Assembly (NCBI RefSeq): GCF_009909145.1
Contig: NZ_JAAAPJ010000003.1
Location: forward strand, 496,001-560,000
Length of the DNA stretch: 64,000 bases
From: Corallococcus silvisoli
Lineage (GTDB): Bacteria; Myxococcota; Myxococcia; Myxococcales; Myxococcaceae
Reading direction: 5' to 3'
The position numbers and the translations under genes are program-made. The notes beneath the pieces are model-generated. The model had not been told where the DNA came from. It saw only the letters and a program-made list of their open reading frames with translations, and made no database searches. Positions within the stretch are counted from its first letter, which is position 1, and each line of letters begins with the position of its first letter. Positions 8,291-17,041 of this stretch are shown piece after piece.

Positions 8291-10485
8291 GCCCCACGCC
8301 GCAGGACCGGCTCTACAAGCTGCTGCCGTCCATCCACCGCGCCCGGGACGCCATCCAGGGCGAGCCGCTGCGCGCGCTGCTGGCCATCATGGAGCGCGAG
8401 CTGCTGGCCATCGAGGAGGACATCGGCCAGCTCCACGACAACTGGTTCATCGAGACCTGCCAGGAGTGGGTGGTGCCGTACATCGGCGACCTGCTCAAGG
8501 TGCGGGATCTGGTCCCGGTGGACCCCGGGCTCTTCAGCCAGCGCGCCTACGTGGCCAACTCCCTGGCCTACCGGCGCCGCAAGGGCACCGCGGCCATGCT
8601 GGAGCAGTTGGCCCGTGACGTCACGGGCTGGCCGGCGCGGGCGGTGGAGCTCTTCCAGCGGGTGGGCACCACGCAGCACCTCAACCACCCGCGCCCTGCG
8701 AACCTGCGCACCCCGGACCTGCGCGACACGAACGCGCTGGAGCAGGTGGGCACCCCCTTCGAGGGCGCCACGCGCACCGTGGACGTGCGCCACATCGACA
8801 ACCGGCGGGGGATGCACAACCTGCCCAACGTCGGCCTCTTCCTGTGGCGGCTCGAGGCCTATCCGGTGGTCCTCGCGCCCGCGTTCCGCGTGGAGCCCGG
8901 CTCCGAGCCCGGCGCCACGGAGGAGGGCTTCTTCCGCTTCAACGTGCTGGGCTGTGACACGCACCTGTTCAACCTGCCCCAGTCGGAGACGACGCTCGGC
9001 ACGCTGGCCGACGAGGCCCACGTCCCCGGGGCGCTGCGCCGCCGGCCGCTGTACGACGAGCTGGAGGCACGCCGCGCCGCGCTCGCCCGCGGGGAGACGC
9101 CCGAGCCCAGGGCCTTTGGCGCCGCGCCGCCCTTCGCGCTGCACCTCGCGGAGGATCCGGAGGTCCACTCGGAGCTCTCTCCGGACGGCATCGTCATCTG
9201 CGACCTGTCCACCTGGCACCGCCCGGCGGCCACCCTCCCCTATCCCGCCGCGGATCCGGACGCGCCCCCGGTGGACCGCGACATCCTCGCGGCGGTGGAT
9301 CCGGTCAACGGGCGCATCGCCTTCGCGCAGGGGCGGCCGGTGCCGGGCGCGCTGTCCGTGAGCTACGCCTACGGCTTCAGCAGCGAGGTGGGCGGCGGCT
9401 TCCATGACCGGCAGGAGACCCTGCTCCCGCTGGGACAGCGAGACGTGTTCCAGGTGGACGCGCGCAAGGGGCCCTTCACGTCCGTGGCCGTGGCCGTGGC
9501 CGCGAGCCACGCCAGCGCGGACGCGCTGGTGGAGGTGGTCGACAGCGAGCGCCATCCCCTGGAGTCCCTGGACGTCGCGGCGGGCGCGCGGCTGGAGCTG
9601 CGGGCGGCCAACCTCCAGCGGCCGGTCATCGACGTGTGCGGTGGGCGGTGCGTGGTGCGGCTGGGCCAGGGCGCCACGCTGGTGCTCAGCGGACTGCTGG
9701 TGCGCGGAGGCGTGCTGGAGGTCCAAGCCGCGGACAACGCGACGCTGGACCTGCGGCACTGCACCCTCGTCCCGGGACAGGACCTGACTCCAGCCGGTCA
9801 GCCTCGCGGCACCGCGCCGAGCCTCGTCGTGCGGGGCGCGAAGGACGGCGACTGCACCGTGCTGCTGAACCGCTGCATCACCGGCCCCCTCCAGGCGGGC
9901 CGGGCCACCACCCTGCGCGTGGAGGACTGCATCGTGGATGGGCTCGGGGAGCAGGCCCTCCAGCCGCTCCCGCCGTCCGAGGCGCCGTTCAACAACCCGC
10001 CACCGCCCCCCGAGTCCTTCGAGGGCCCAGGCGCCACCGGCGTGCTGCACGTCCTGTCCAGCACGGTGCTGGGGGGTGTGAAGGCCACGGTGCTGGAGCT
10101 GGCCAGCGATTCGCTCTTCACGGGCACCGTGGAGGTGCTCCAGCGGCAGGAGGGCTGCGTGCGCTTCTGCTACGTGCCGCCGGGCTCGCGCGTGCCCCAG
10201 CGCTTCCGCTGCCAGCCCGCCTACGCCGAGGACGCGCCCGTGGACGTGCGCCTGGAGGTGGAGCGGCGGGTGAAGCCCGTCTTCACGTCGGACCGGTATG
10301 GGGACCCTGGCTATTGCCAGCTCCGGGACGACACCGACTCCGGCATCCGCCGGGGTGCCAGTGACGAGGGGGAGATGGGCGTGTTCCACCACCTCCAACA
10401 ACCGCAGCGCGAGGCCAACCTGCGCGCCAGCTTGACTGACTACCTGCGCTTCGGACTCGAAGCCGGGTTCTTCTTCGTGACCTGA
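8287..10485 (+). CDS. Tail protein I (gpI)-like baseplate protein with beta-helix-like C-terminal part
   Basis: A 732-residue protein; GTG start overlapping the previous stop by 4 bases. Residues 1-150 match the tail-protein-I type domain of eCIS: YKLLPSIHRARDAIQGEP, IEEDIGQLHDNWFIETCQEW, VVPYIGDLLKVRD, and RRRKGTAAMLEQLARDVTGW. Residues about 430-620 consist of short strands with regularly spaced turns (VIDVCGGRCVVRLGQGATL, then LRHCTL, LLNRCITG and RVEDCIVDG), resembling a right-handed parallel beta-helix. Ordinary phage gpI proteins are about 200 residues, so this one carries a large extra domain that may contact fibres or the cell surface. The beta-helix reading is inferred from spacing, not a model match. 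Confidence 0.78.
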   Translation: MSPTPQDRLYKLLPSIHRARDAIQGEPLRALLAIMERELLAIEEDIGQLHDNWFIETCQEWVVPYIGDLLKVRDLVPVDPGLFSQRAYVANSLAYRRRKGTAAMLEQLARDVTGWPARAVELFQRVGTTQHLNHPRPANLRTPDLRDTNALEQVGTPFEGATRTVDVRHIDNRRGMHNLPNVGLFLWRLEAYPVVLAPAFRVEPGSEPGATEEGFFRFNVLGCDTHLFNLPQSETTLGTLADEAHVPGALRRRPLYDELEARRAALARGETPEPRAFGAAPPFALHLAEDPEVHSELSPDGIVICDLSTWHRPAATLPYPAADPDAPPVDRDILAAVDPVNGRIAFAQGRPVPGALSVSYAYGFSSEVGGGFHDRQETLLPLGQRDVFQVDARKGPFTSVAVAVAASHASADALVEVVDSERHPLESLDVAAGARLELRAANLQRPVIDVCGGRCVVRLGQGATLVLSGLLVRGGVLEVQAADNATLDLRHCTLVPGQDLTPAGQPRGTAPSLVVRGAKDGDCTVLLNRCITGPLQAGRATTLRVEDCIVDGLGEQALQPLPPSEAPFNNPPPPPESFEGPGATGVLHVLSSTVLGGVKATVLELASDSLFTGTVEVLQRQEGCVRFCYVPPGSRVPQRFRCQPAYAEDAPVDVRLEVERRVKPVFTSDRYGDPGYCQLRDDTDSGIRRGASDEGEMGVFHHLQQPQREANLRASLTDYLRFGLEAGFFFVT

Positions 10486-10494
10486 GGAGACGCC

Positions 10495-13400
10495 ATGAAG
10501 GGCGATTTCAGCCGGAACACGTTCCGGCCCGCGAAGCACTACTCCGGCGTGCGGATGCAACAGGGGCGCGTGCAGCTCGACGCGGACTGGAACGAGCACG
10601 TCGACATCCAGCGGTACCTGGACCAGACCACCCGCCGGGACGTCATCGGCGTCAGCGGCACGCCCCAGGAGCCGGGCACCCCCGCGGACCAGACGGGCTT
10701 CGCCCTCTTCCTGTCCGCAGGGCAGCCGGCGCTGCGCAAGGGCCGCTACTACGTGGACGGCGTGCTCTGCGAGAACGACCAGGAGCCGTCGCTGGGCGCC
10801 CAGCCGGACCTGCCCGGCGTGCCGCTGCCCACGGCGAACGGGCGCTACCTGGCCTTCCTGGACGTGTGGCAGCGCCATGTCACCGCGCTGGAGGACGCGG
10901 AGCTTCGCGAGGTGGCGCTCGGCGGCCCGGACACCGCGACCCGCACGCGCACGGTGTGGCAGGTGCGGCTGTATCCGCTGACGGGCGCGAATGCCTCCGG
11001 GCCCGTGGAGGCGGTGCCGTGTCAGACGTTCGGCACGCCCCAGTGGACGCCGGAGGAGCTGAAGAGCACCGGCACCCTGGCCGCGCGGGGCGAACCCGAG
11101 CAGGCCAGTGACAACCCCTGCATCATCGGTGCGGAGGCGGGCTACCGCCGGCTGGAGAACCAGCTCTACCGGGTGGAGATCCACCGCGGAAACCCGAGCG
11201 GCGGAAAGGCCACCTTCAAGTGGTCCCGCGACAACGGCATCCTCGTCACGCAGGTGAAGTCGGTGGACGCCGCGGACCGGCTGCTCGTGGTGGCCGAGCC
11301 GGGCAAGGATGGCTACCGGAGGTTCCAACCGAACCAGTGGCTGGAGCTGACGAACGAAGAGCGCGTGCTGCGCGGCGAGCCCGGGGAGCTGGTCCGCGTG
11401 GAGGCCGTCACGGGCAATCGCATCACCGTGGACGCGACCACGTGGCCAGCCGCGCTGCCCGCGGGCGCGCTCACCGTGCGAGCCTGGGACATGGTGGGAG
11501 GCGCGGGCGCGCTGGAGGTCAGCCCCGCGCCGGATCCCTCGCAGCCGGAGAGCGGCTGGACTCCCCTGGAGAGCGGCGTGCAGGTGCGCTTCACGGCGGG
11601 CCGCTACCGCACGGGAGATTACTGGCTCATCCCAGCGCGCACGGTGACGCGAGGGGTGCTCTGGCCCAAGAGCGGGGGGCTGCCGGTGGCCGAGCCTCCG
11701 CAGGGCATCCGCCATCACTACTGCGCGCTGGGGGTGCTGGAGCGCGGCGGCAGCGGTTGGACGGTGCACGACTGCCGCAAGCTGTTCCCGCCGCTCACCG
11801 AGCACAAGACGCTGGTGTACCTGGGGGGCGACGGCCAGGAGGTGATGCCCACCCAGCCCCCCATCGCTCCCGCGAGGCTCGCCCGGCCCCTGCGCGCGGG
11901 CGTGTTCAACGGGCGCACGCCCGTGGTGGGCGCGCGCGTCCGGTTCAACGTGGTGGTCCCCGAAGGCAGCGGAACGCTGACGGATGTGAGCACGCCGGCC
12001 AACACGGGCGCCTCCATCGTCGTCCTGACCGGGGCGGATGGCGTGGCGCAGGTGTACTGGGCGCCGCAGATCGACGGCTGGCAGACGGTGGACCATCCCC
12101 TGCACAGCCAGACGGTGGAGGCGCGGCTGCTGGACTCCGGGAACGAGGTGGTCCACGCGCCGCTGCGCTACTTCGCCAGTCTCAGCGTGGCCTCGAAGGT
12201 GGCGTACGCGCCGGACACGGCGCAGGAGATCCTCAACGGGACGCACACCGTCCAGGAGGCGCTGGATACGCTGAGCCGACAGCTCGTGCTCACGTACGAG
12301 GGCGGAGACGGCCAGGAGGCGATGCCGGGCGAGGCCCTTCCGCGTCCGCTGCGGGTGGGCGTGGCGCGGCATCAGCGGCGCGCGGCGAATCAGGTCGTCC
12401 GCTTCCAGGTGCGGGGGACGTCCAACGGGGCCTCCAGCGGGGTGCGCGTCACGGGCTCGGCCCAGCCCTGGGCGCAGAGCATCACCGCGACGACCAATGA
12501 CGAGGGCATCGCGGAGGTGGACTGGCTGCCGAACGCCAACGACGCCACCCAGCAGGTGGAAGCGCGACTGATGGTAGGAGGCGGAGCCAACCCCACGCCG
12601 GTCCATCTCCCCTTGGTCTTCACCGCGAGCCTGAGCCGGGCGGACCGGGTGGCCTATCAGGCGGGTGGATGCCAGACGCTCTCCCAAGCGACGACGGTCC
12701 AGCAGGCGTTGGACACGCTGTGCCGCCAGCGCACGTTCCTGTACCTGGGCGGAGATGGACAGGAGGGCACTCCGGGGGAGGAGCTGGAGTCGCCGTTGGT
12801 GGTGGGGGTGATGACGGGGGAGAACCCCGTCGTCAACGCGCTGGTCCACTTCCAGATCGTGAAGCCGGCGGAGGGCGCCCGGCTCCGGCCGCTCAAGGAC
12901 ACCAGTCCAGGCGACACGTCGCTGCTCGTGCGCACCGATGAGCAGGGCACGGCCTCCGTCATCTGGCGACTGTCGGCCCAGACCGCGCAGAAGGTGCTCG
13001 TCACGCTGGTGGATGATTCGCAGCAGCCGACGCGGCTGCCCCCCATCCAGTTCAATGCCCGGCCCGGAGCGTCGGGGGCGGCGGAACCCGCGGTCCACGT
13101 CGTCCAGGTGACGCTGCCCAGCGAATCCCAGTACCTCCTCGAGAACGACGGGCTGGTGAACGCCGACCTCTTCCAACTGCTGAAGCAGGGGGTTCGCATC
13201 ACGTGCAGCGAGGAGCTGGCGCCCTACCGGAGCCCCACCGGCGCGCCCCTGCCTCTCCCGCGCCCTGTCGTGACGCTGTCGCTGGAGCTCCTCTATCCGA
13301 TGACGACGTCGGACTACTCCTACTGGCAACAGATCATGGGCAAGGCACCGGGCATCCTGGGCCACCAGACGCTCTCGGTGGCGGGGGAGGCGCGCATCTC

Positions 13401-14598
13401 CGGGAAGAACATCCAGTGGGTCCCCAGCGCGTCCGCCTTCGAATGGATGGACCGGTTGCGATGGATGAACGTCGACAACATGTCGAACCCTCGGATGCTC
13501 GCGAAGCTGCGCATCCAGGGCGGGTTCATCCACTCGCTGGATGGAACCCGACTCCTGGATGGCGAGGCCACGTCCCGTTCGCTCGCCGAGCGTTTCGCCA
13601 TCGGCTATCCCAACCGGGGTGATGGCAGGCAGGGCGGCGACTTCGAGCTGTGGTTCTGGATTCAGTGCTTCGTCATCGGGCTCGCGCCGCGGGTGAGCGG
13701 GCCGGGGGGCGTGGTGGAGGTGGCGCGGGCGGAGGGCCCCGCCGTGCTCACGGAGACCGCGCGGCGCGACTTCACGTCGGGGTTGGGGCAGCCCTGGGGA
13801 TTGGCGCGAGACCTGAAGCGTCAGGAGCTGCTGGTCGCGGACACGGGGACAAGCTCCGTGCTGCGCTTCAGCTTGAAGGAGAAGGATGCGTTGACCCCGC
13901 TGGGGAGCCACGGCGCGGGCGTCGTACAGCCCACGGCGCTGGTGCTGGACGCGGCGCAGGACACGCTCTACGTCGCCAATGGCGGCGAGGACTCCGTGGC
14001 GGTCTTCCGTCGCGACAAGCTGGGAGGCTTCGAGCAGGAGCGAGTGATCTCCGGCAAGAAGACAGGGCTGTCCGGCCCGCTGGGATTGGCGCTGGATCCG
14101 GAGCGCAAGCTGCTCTTCGTGGCGGGCTCCGGAAAGGCGCAGGTGACGGGACTGACGGTGGCCACCAGGGCGGGCAGCCGGACCACCTTCCTCACGGTGT
14201 TCGACGCCAACGCGAAGGGGGACGTGGCACCGCGCGTGAAGTGGACAGGAGACCAGCTCGGGCTCAACCGGGCCGCGGGGCTGGCCCTGGATGTGTCCCG
14301 GCAGGAGCTCTTCGTCGCGGACCACGGCTCCGACACGGTGGCGGTGTACTCCGTGGAAGCGCTCCTCGCGGGCAAGGAGGAGGTGACGCCGGTCCGAGTC
14401 CTCCAGGGCCGCGCCACCGGACTCGCACAGCCCATCGACGTCTCGCTGGATGCATCGGGACAGCAGCTGTGGGTGGCGAACGCGAAGTCCGGAACCGTCA
14501 CCGTGTACCCCCGCGACGCCCAGGGGAACACGGCGCCCACGCGCGCGCTGGAGACACCCGGGCCACAGGGTCAGGGTCTGCGGGCCGTGCTGCCGTAG
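10495..14598 (+). CDS. Large DUF6519/Ig-like/beta-propeller protein at the distal end of the eCIS operon
   Basis: A 1367-residue protein with an ATG start after a GAGGAG-type site. Residues 1-430 begin GDFSRNTFRPAKHYSGVRMQ, then QQGRVQLDADWNEH, the hallmark of DUF6519 proteins found in eCIS loci. Three homologous modules follow, starting near residues 440, 599 and 747; each opens with a Y-x-GGDGQE motif, and the second and third are preceded by a TVQ(E/Q)ALDTL(S/C)RQ helix. Each module ends in Ig-like strands. Residues about 870-1065 are of unknown fold. Residues about 1090-1367 form NHL/YncE-like beta-propeller blades (WGLARDLKRQELLVADTGT, ALVLDAAQDTLYVANGGEDS, GLALDPERKLLFVAGSG, VSLDASGQQLWVANAKSGT). 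A tail fibre or receptor-binding role is inferred from size, modularity and location; an effector role cannot be excluded. Confidence 0.75.
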   Translation: MKGDFSRNTFRPAKHYSGVRMQQGRVQLDADWNEHVDIQRYLDQTTRRDVIGVSGTPQEPGTPADQTGFALFLSAGQPALRKGRYYVDGVLCENDQEPSLGAQPDLPGVPLPTANGRYLAFLDVWQRHVTALEDAELREVALGGPDTATRTRTVWQVRLYPLTGANASGPVEAVPCQTFGTPQWTPEELKSTGTLAARGEPEQASDNPCIIGAEAGYRRLENQLYRVEIHRGNPSGGKATFKWSRDNGILVTQVKSVDAADRLLVVAEPGKDGYRRFQPNQWLELTNEERVLRGEPGELVRVEAVTGNRITVDATTWPAALPAGALTVRAWDMVGGAGALEVSPAPDPSQPESGWTPLESGVQVRFTAGRYRTGDYWLIPARTVTRGVLWPKSGGLPVAEPPQGIRHHYCALGVLERGGSGWTVHDCRKLFPPLTEHKTLVYLGGDGQEVMPTQPPIAPARLARPLRAGVFNGRTPVVGARVRFNVVVPEGSGTLTDVSTPANTGASIVVLTGADGVAQVYWAPQIDGWQTVDHPLHSQTVEARLLDSGNEVVHAPLRYFASLSVASKVAYAPDTAQEILNGTHTVQEALDTLSRQLVLTYEGGDGQEAMPGEALPRPLRVGVARHQRRAANQVVRFQVRGTSNGASSGVRVTGSAQPWAQSITATTNDEGIAEVDWLPNANDATQQVEARLMVGGGANPTPVHLPLVFTASLSRADRVAYQAGGCQTLSQATTVQQALDTLCRQRTFLYLGGDGQEGTPGEELESPLVVGVMTGENPVVNALVHFQIVKPAEGARLRPLKDTSPGDTSLLVRTDEQGTASVIWRLSAQTAQKVLVTLVDDSQQPTRLPPIQFNARPGASGAAEPAVHVVQVTLPSESQYLLENDGLVNADLFQLLKQGVRITCSEELAPYRSPTGAPLPLPRPVVTLSLELLYPMTTSDYSYWQQIMGKAPGILGHQTLSVAGEARISGKNIQWVPSASAFEWMDRLRWMNVDNMSNPRMLAKLRIQGGFIHSLDGTRLLDGEATSRSLAERFAIGYPNRGDGRQGGDFELWFWIQCFVIGLAPRVSGPGGVVEVARAEGPAVLTETARRDFTSGLGQPWGLARDLKRQELLVADTGTSSVLRFSLKEKDALTPLGSHGAGVVQPTALVLDAAQDTLYVANGGEDSVAVFRRDKLGGFEQERVISGKKTGLSGPLGLALDPERKLLFVAGSGKAQVTGLTVATRAGSRTTFLTVFDANAKGDVAPRVKWTGDQLGLNRAAGLALDVSRQELFVADHGSDTVAVYSVEALLAGKEEVTPVRVLQGRATGLAQPIDVSLDASGQQLWVANAKSGTVTVYPRDAQGNTAPTRALETPGPQGQGLRAVLP

Positions 14599-14623
14599 GC
14601 CGCGCTCGGTCCAGCGGTCCGCC

Positions 14624-14646
14624 CTGGGAGCGCCTTCAGCTCCCAG
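14624..14646 (+). terminator. Possible terminator hairpin after the eCIS operon
   Basis: A perfect 8-bp stem (CTGGGAGC / GCTCCCAG) with a 7-base loop lies 26 bp after the last eCIS stop codon and 24 bp before the convergent Sel1 gene ends. There is no clear T-run, so it may be Rho-assisted or simply mark the convergent gene boundary. Confidence 0.4.
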
Positions 14647-14670
14647 CGTGCCTTGCTCTGTGTCCAGACC

Positions 14671-15450
14671 TTACATCTCGACGCCAAGTGCCTTCAGACA
14701 GTTTGCTGCCCGTGGGTGCCCCGCGGCCGCGGCCATCCTGTAATACCGGACCGCTCGGGCTTTGGACTTCGGCACGCCATCGCCCTCCGCATAGATGTGC
14801 CCCAGGCTGAAAAAGCCGCTGACGTGGCCTTGTTTCGCGGCTTCCTGGTACCAGCGGATCGCACCCAGGACGTCCCGAGCCCCCCCGACGCCATTGATGC
14901 ACATCCAACCCAGGATGGATTGCGCCTCGGCATCTCCCCCAGCAGCGGCCTTCTTGTACAACTGGATCGCCTTCCCCAGATTCTTCCTGACGCCGCGCCC
15001 CCGCTCGTAGGCATCAGCCACGGTGCAGAGCGCGGCCATGTCGCCGTTCCGAGCAAGCGCTCGACAGAGCACCACTGCCTCCTTCCATTTCTCCTTGTTC
15101 CGGCCGAAGTAGAGCAGCGTGGCCAGATTCCCCTTGGCCGGTGGAAATCCAAGGTCCATGGCTCGCCGGTACCAGCGCTCGGCGAGCCGCCTGTCCTGGC
15201 GGACGTCCTGCCCCTTGCCGTAGAACAACCCGAGATTGAAGGCAGCAACATCATCACCCAGTCGGGCGGCCTTTCTCATCCACCCGAGCGCCTCCCTCAC
15301 ATCCTTGCGGGTTCCATCTCCATACATGAGATGAAGTCCGGCATTCGTCATCGCCTCCACTCTCCCTGCCCGTGCCGCCATCAAATACGCATGGAACAGG
15401 GCTTCGCGAGAAGCTTCGGCATCTTCCTCAAGCTCCCAGGCCTGTTCCAT
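14671..15450 (-). CDS. Sel1-repeat protein
   Basis: About 259 residues from the ATG at 15450; in-frame GTG and TTG codons allow longer versions up to 15606. It consists of tandem Sel1-like (TPR-type) repeats of 36-38 residues: EAMTNAGLHLMYGDGTRKD, AAFNLGLFYGKGQDVRQD, AALCTVADAYERGRGVRKN, AEAQSILGWMCINGVGG, and GFFSLGHIYAEGDGVPKSK, each with the A/L-G/A-x-Y-x-x-G-x-G-V spacing. Sel1 repeats are protein-protein interaction solenoids; in bacteria they serve as adaptors and often as immunity proteins beside polymorphic toxins. No signal peptide is visible, so it is probably cytoplasmic. It is convergent with the eCIS operon and divergent from the DUF488 gene. Confidence 0.8.
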   Translation of the reverse strand: MEQAWELEEDAEASREALFHAYLMAARAGRVEAMTNAGLHLMYGDGTRKDVREALGWMRKAARLGDDVAAFNLGLFYGKGQDVRQDRRLAERWYRRAMDLGFPPAKGNLATLLYFGRNKEKWKEAVVLCRALARNGDMAALCTVADAYERGRGVRKNLGKAIQLYKKAAAGGDAEAQSILGWMCINGVGGARDVLGAIRWYQEAAKQGHVSGFFSLGHIYAEGDGVPKSKARAVRYYRMAAAAGHPRAANCLKALGVEM

Positions 15451-15512
15451 GGCCGCGATCGCGAGCGGTTCAATGGAACCCTCTTCGGGGTGACGCACTC
15501 CTTCTTTCCGTT

Positions 15513-15575
15513 TCACCAAGGGTCGAATCCCGGAGGCTTGGGTTTGATGAGCTTCTGGCCCGCTTGAGGCTCGTT
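15513..15575 (-). pseudogene. Possible remnant of the 3' end of a gene upstream of the Sel1 gene
   Basis: On the minus strand a short open frame (20 codons plus stop) reads NEPQAGQKLIKPKPPGFDPW and then stops. It resembles a natural C-terminal tail rather than random sequence, but an in-frame stop lies just before it. A second frame immediately upstream reads KELEAAEVVLGIQLGRF. Together they suggest a frameshifted, truncated gene whose 3' end sat just before the Sel1 gene, as a toxin would sit before its immunity gene. This is a weak call with no family match. Confidence 0.25.
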
Positions 15576-15781
15576 TTACCGGGGAAACGGCCAAGCTGTA
15601 TCCCAAGGACGACTTCTGCAGCCTCCAGTTCCTTCACAGCCGGAATCAGCGGAGCACGGAAGTGTCGCAGGAGGAGCGGTTCACACCTCCGGGGAGAGCG
15701 CCGCACGGCCGCCACGTCCCCGCCGGGTGCTCCCCGTGCGCACTTCCCGTGGGCAGCATATTCATTCGGGGGCTCGCGACG

Positions 15782-16174
15782 ATGATTCGACTCCAGCGTG
15801 TCTATGACGAGCACGGCCCGGACCCGCGGGCGGGGACTCGCTTCCTGGTGGACCGGCTGTGGCCCCGGGGGCGCAGGAAGGCGGACCTCCGCCTGGACGG
15901 CTGGCCTCGCGAGGTGGGGCCCAGCACGGAGCTGCGGCGGTGGTTTGCCCATGATGTGGCGCGCTGGGACGAGTTCCGGCGCCGGTACATTCGCGAGTTG
16001 GATGCGCACCACGACGCGTGGGAGCCGCTGCTCGAGGCGGCGCGCCAGGGCCGCATCACCTTGCTCTACGGGGCCCGCGACACCGAGCACAACAACGCCA
16101 GGGTGTTGAAGGACTACCTGGAGGCCCAGTTGAAGCGCACCGCGAGGACGAAGCCGCGCCGCACGGTGCACTGA
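15782..16174 (+). CDS. DUF488 family protein (YeaO-like)
   Basis: A 130-residue protein from the ATG at 15782. It has the DUF488 pattern: VYDEHGPDPRAGTRFLVDRL, then the strongly conserved WPRG, WPREVGPSTELRRWFAHD, a W-x-x-F-x-x-R-Y block (RWDEFRRRYIREL), and ITLLYGARDTEHNNARVL near the C-terminus. The family is widespread and its biochemical function is unsettled. It is a stand-alone cytoplasmic gene here, divergent from the Sel1 gene (about 330 bp between starts) and convergent with the following lipoprotein. The same frame is open upstream of 15782, but that part is not DUF488-like. Confidence 0.88.
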   Translation: MIRLQRVYDEHGPDPRAGTRFLVDRLWPRGRRKADLRLDGWPREVGPSTELRRWFAHDVARWDEFRRRYIRELDAHHDAWEPLLEAARQGRITLLYGARDTEHNNARVLKDYLEAQLKRTARTKPRRTVH

Positions 16175-16237
16175 TGCGAGTTTCGGCTCCCGTGAGCGCT
16201 TACAGCCTGACGACGCGGCTCCACTCCACCAGATGAG

Positions 16238-16987
16238 TCAGACGTCACCGCTGGCGGACCCCACGAGGCGGAGGTCTCGCAGGTTCGGGTCACTGCACGT
16301 CAAGTCGAGGCTGACGCGCCAGGTGGGAACATCCGAATGGACGATGACCGTCCCCGTCCACGCGGAGCAGGAGGTCGGGGTGCCTCCGGAAGAGATGAAG
16401 ACCCGCGAATCCGGCAGCGTCACGATCTGCCCGAGCGGCGGAAGTGGCCGTCCGATGATGACGTGAACCGAGCGGCCGACCATCACGGGGCACGTTCCCG
16501 TCGTCTTCGGCGGGGCGATGTAGAAGGTGAGGCTGTTCTGGTCGCAGGTCGAGGGCGCCACGCAATAGTTCTCCTTGTCCCTGCTTTCGTCGAAGCCGAA
16601 GGTCTGGCCCGAGATGGCGGGGCTCGTGAAGGACCAGCTACAGGTGGCCTTCCCAGGACGACAGCAAGCCTTTGCACCGCCAGGACAATCCGTCATGAAG
16701 CAACCCACCGGGTTGTTCACGGTGCCTCCACCACAGGCGCCGAGGCTGACCGCATCCGTGCCGGAGCGGCTGCAATAGGAGAGGTTCGCGGAGTCGCAGA
16801 AGGCCTCGCCGCGTTTGCAGAGGAACGAGCCCGCGTCGAGGACAGACGCCAGAGACTCGATCGGCACCAGTGAGCCCTGGGGTTCGGGAAACCTCTGGGG
16901 CCCCAGGGACCCTTCATCCCCCAGACAGGCCGTGACAAGAGACAGGAGGACACACCAGGACACCAGGACGAGGGAGCTCATTCGCAT
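16238..16987 (-). CDS. Orphan Cys-rich lipoprotein
   Basis: 249 residues from ATG 16987 (an ATG at 16981 is also possible). The N-terminus is a lipoprotein signal: RMSSLVLVSWCVLLSLVTAC, with Cys about residue 21 as the lipidated residue, followed by GDEG. The mature part has many cysteines (FLCKRGEAFCDSANLSYC, ACGGG, CFMTDCPGG, KACCRPGKATC), suggesting a disulfide-stapled exported domain. A beta-rich C-terminal half follows, including VGRSVHVIIGRPLPPLGQI and WRVSLDLTCSDPNLRDL. No known family is recognised. It is transcribed divergently from the NERD gene, 54 bp away. Its GC content is lower than the window average, in keeping with an accessory gene. Confidence 0.8.
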   Translation of the reverse strand: MRMSSLVLVSWCVLLSLVTACLGDEGSLGPQRFPEPQGSLVPIESLASVLDAGSFLCKRGEAFCDSANLSYCSRSGTDAVSLGACGGGTVNNPVGCFMTDCPGGAKACCRPGKATCSWSFTSPAISGQTFGFDESRDKENYCVAPSTCDQNSLTFYIAPPKTTGTCPVMVGRSVHVIIGRPLPPLGQIVTLPDSRVFISSGGTPTSCSAWTGTVIVHSDVPTWRVSLDLTCSDPNLRDLRLVGSASGDV

Positions 16988-17041
16988 GAGCCATCCAATA
17001 GGCCCCTTCTCCCTCTCCGGAGAATCCCTCCCAAGGGGTAT

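Noticed and set aside
8020..14325. Very long open frame on the minus strand opposite the eCIS genes (about 2100 codons)
   Set aside because: In DNA this rich in GC, antisense frames stay open by chance. The translation is His/Arg/Gly/Pro-rich and shows no domain, while the plus strand has clear families.
1..14598. Type VI secretion system
   Set aside because: No TssB/C/J/K/L/M or ClpV here; split VgrG, LysM and tail-I-like proteins and DUF6519 fit an eCIS better. The left side is not visible, so this is provisional.
1..14598. Ordinary prophage
   Set aside because: No integrase, capsid, portal, terminase or lysis gene in the ten visible genes, and the baseplate proteins are of eCIS type.
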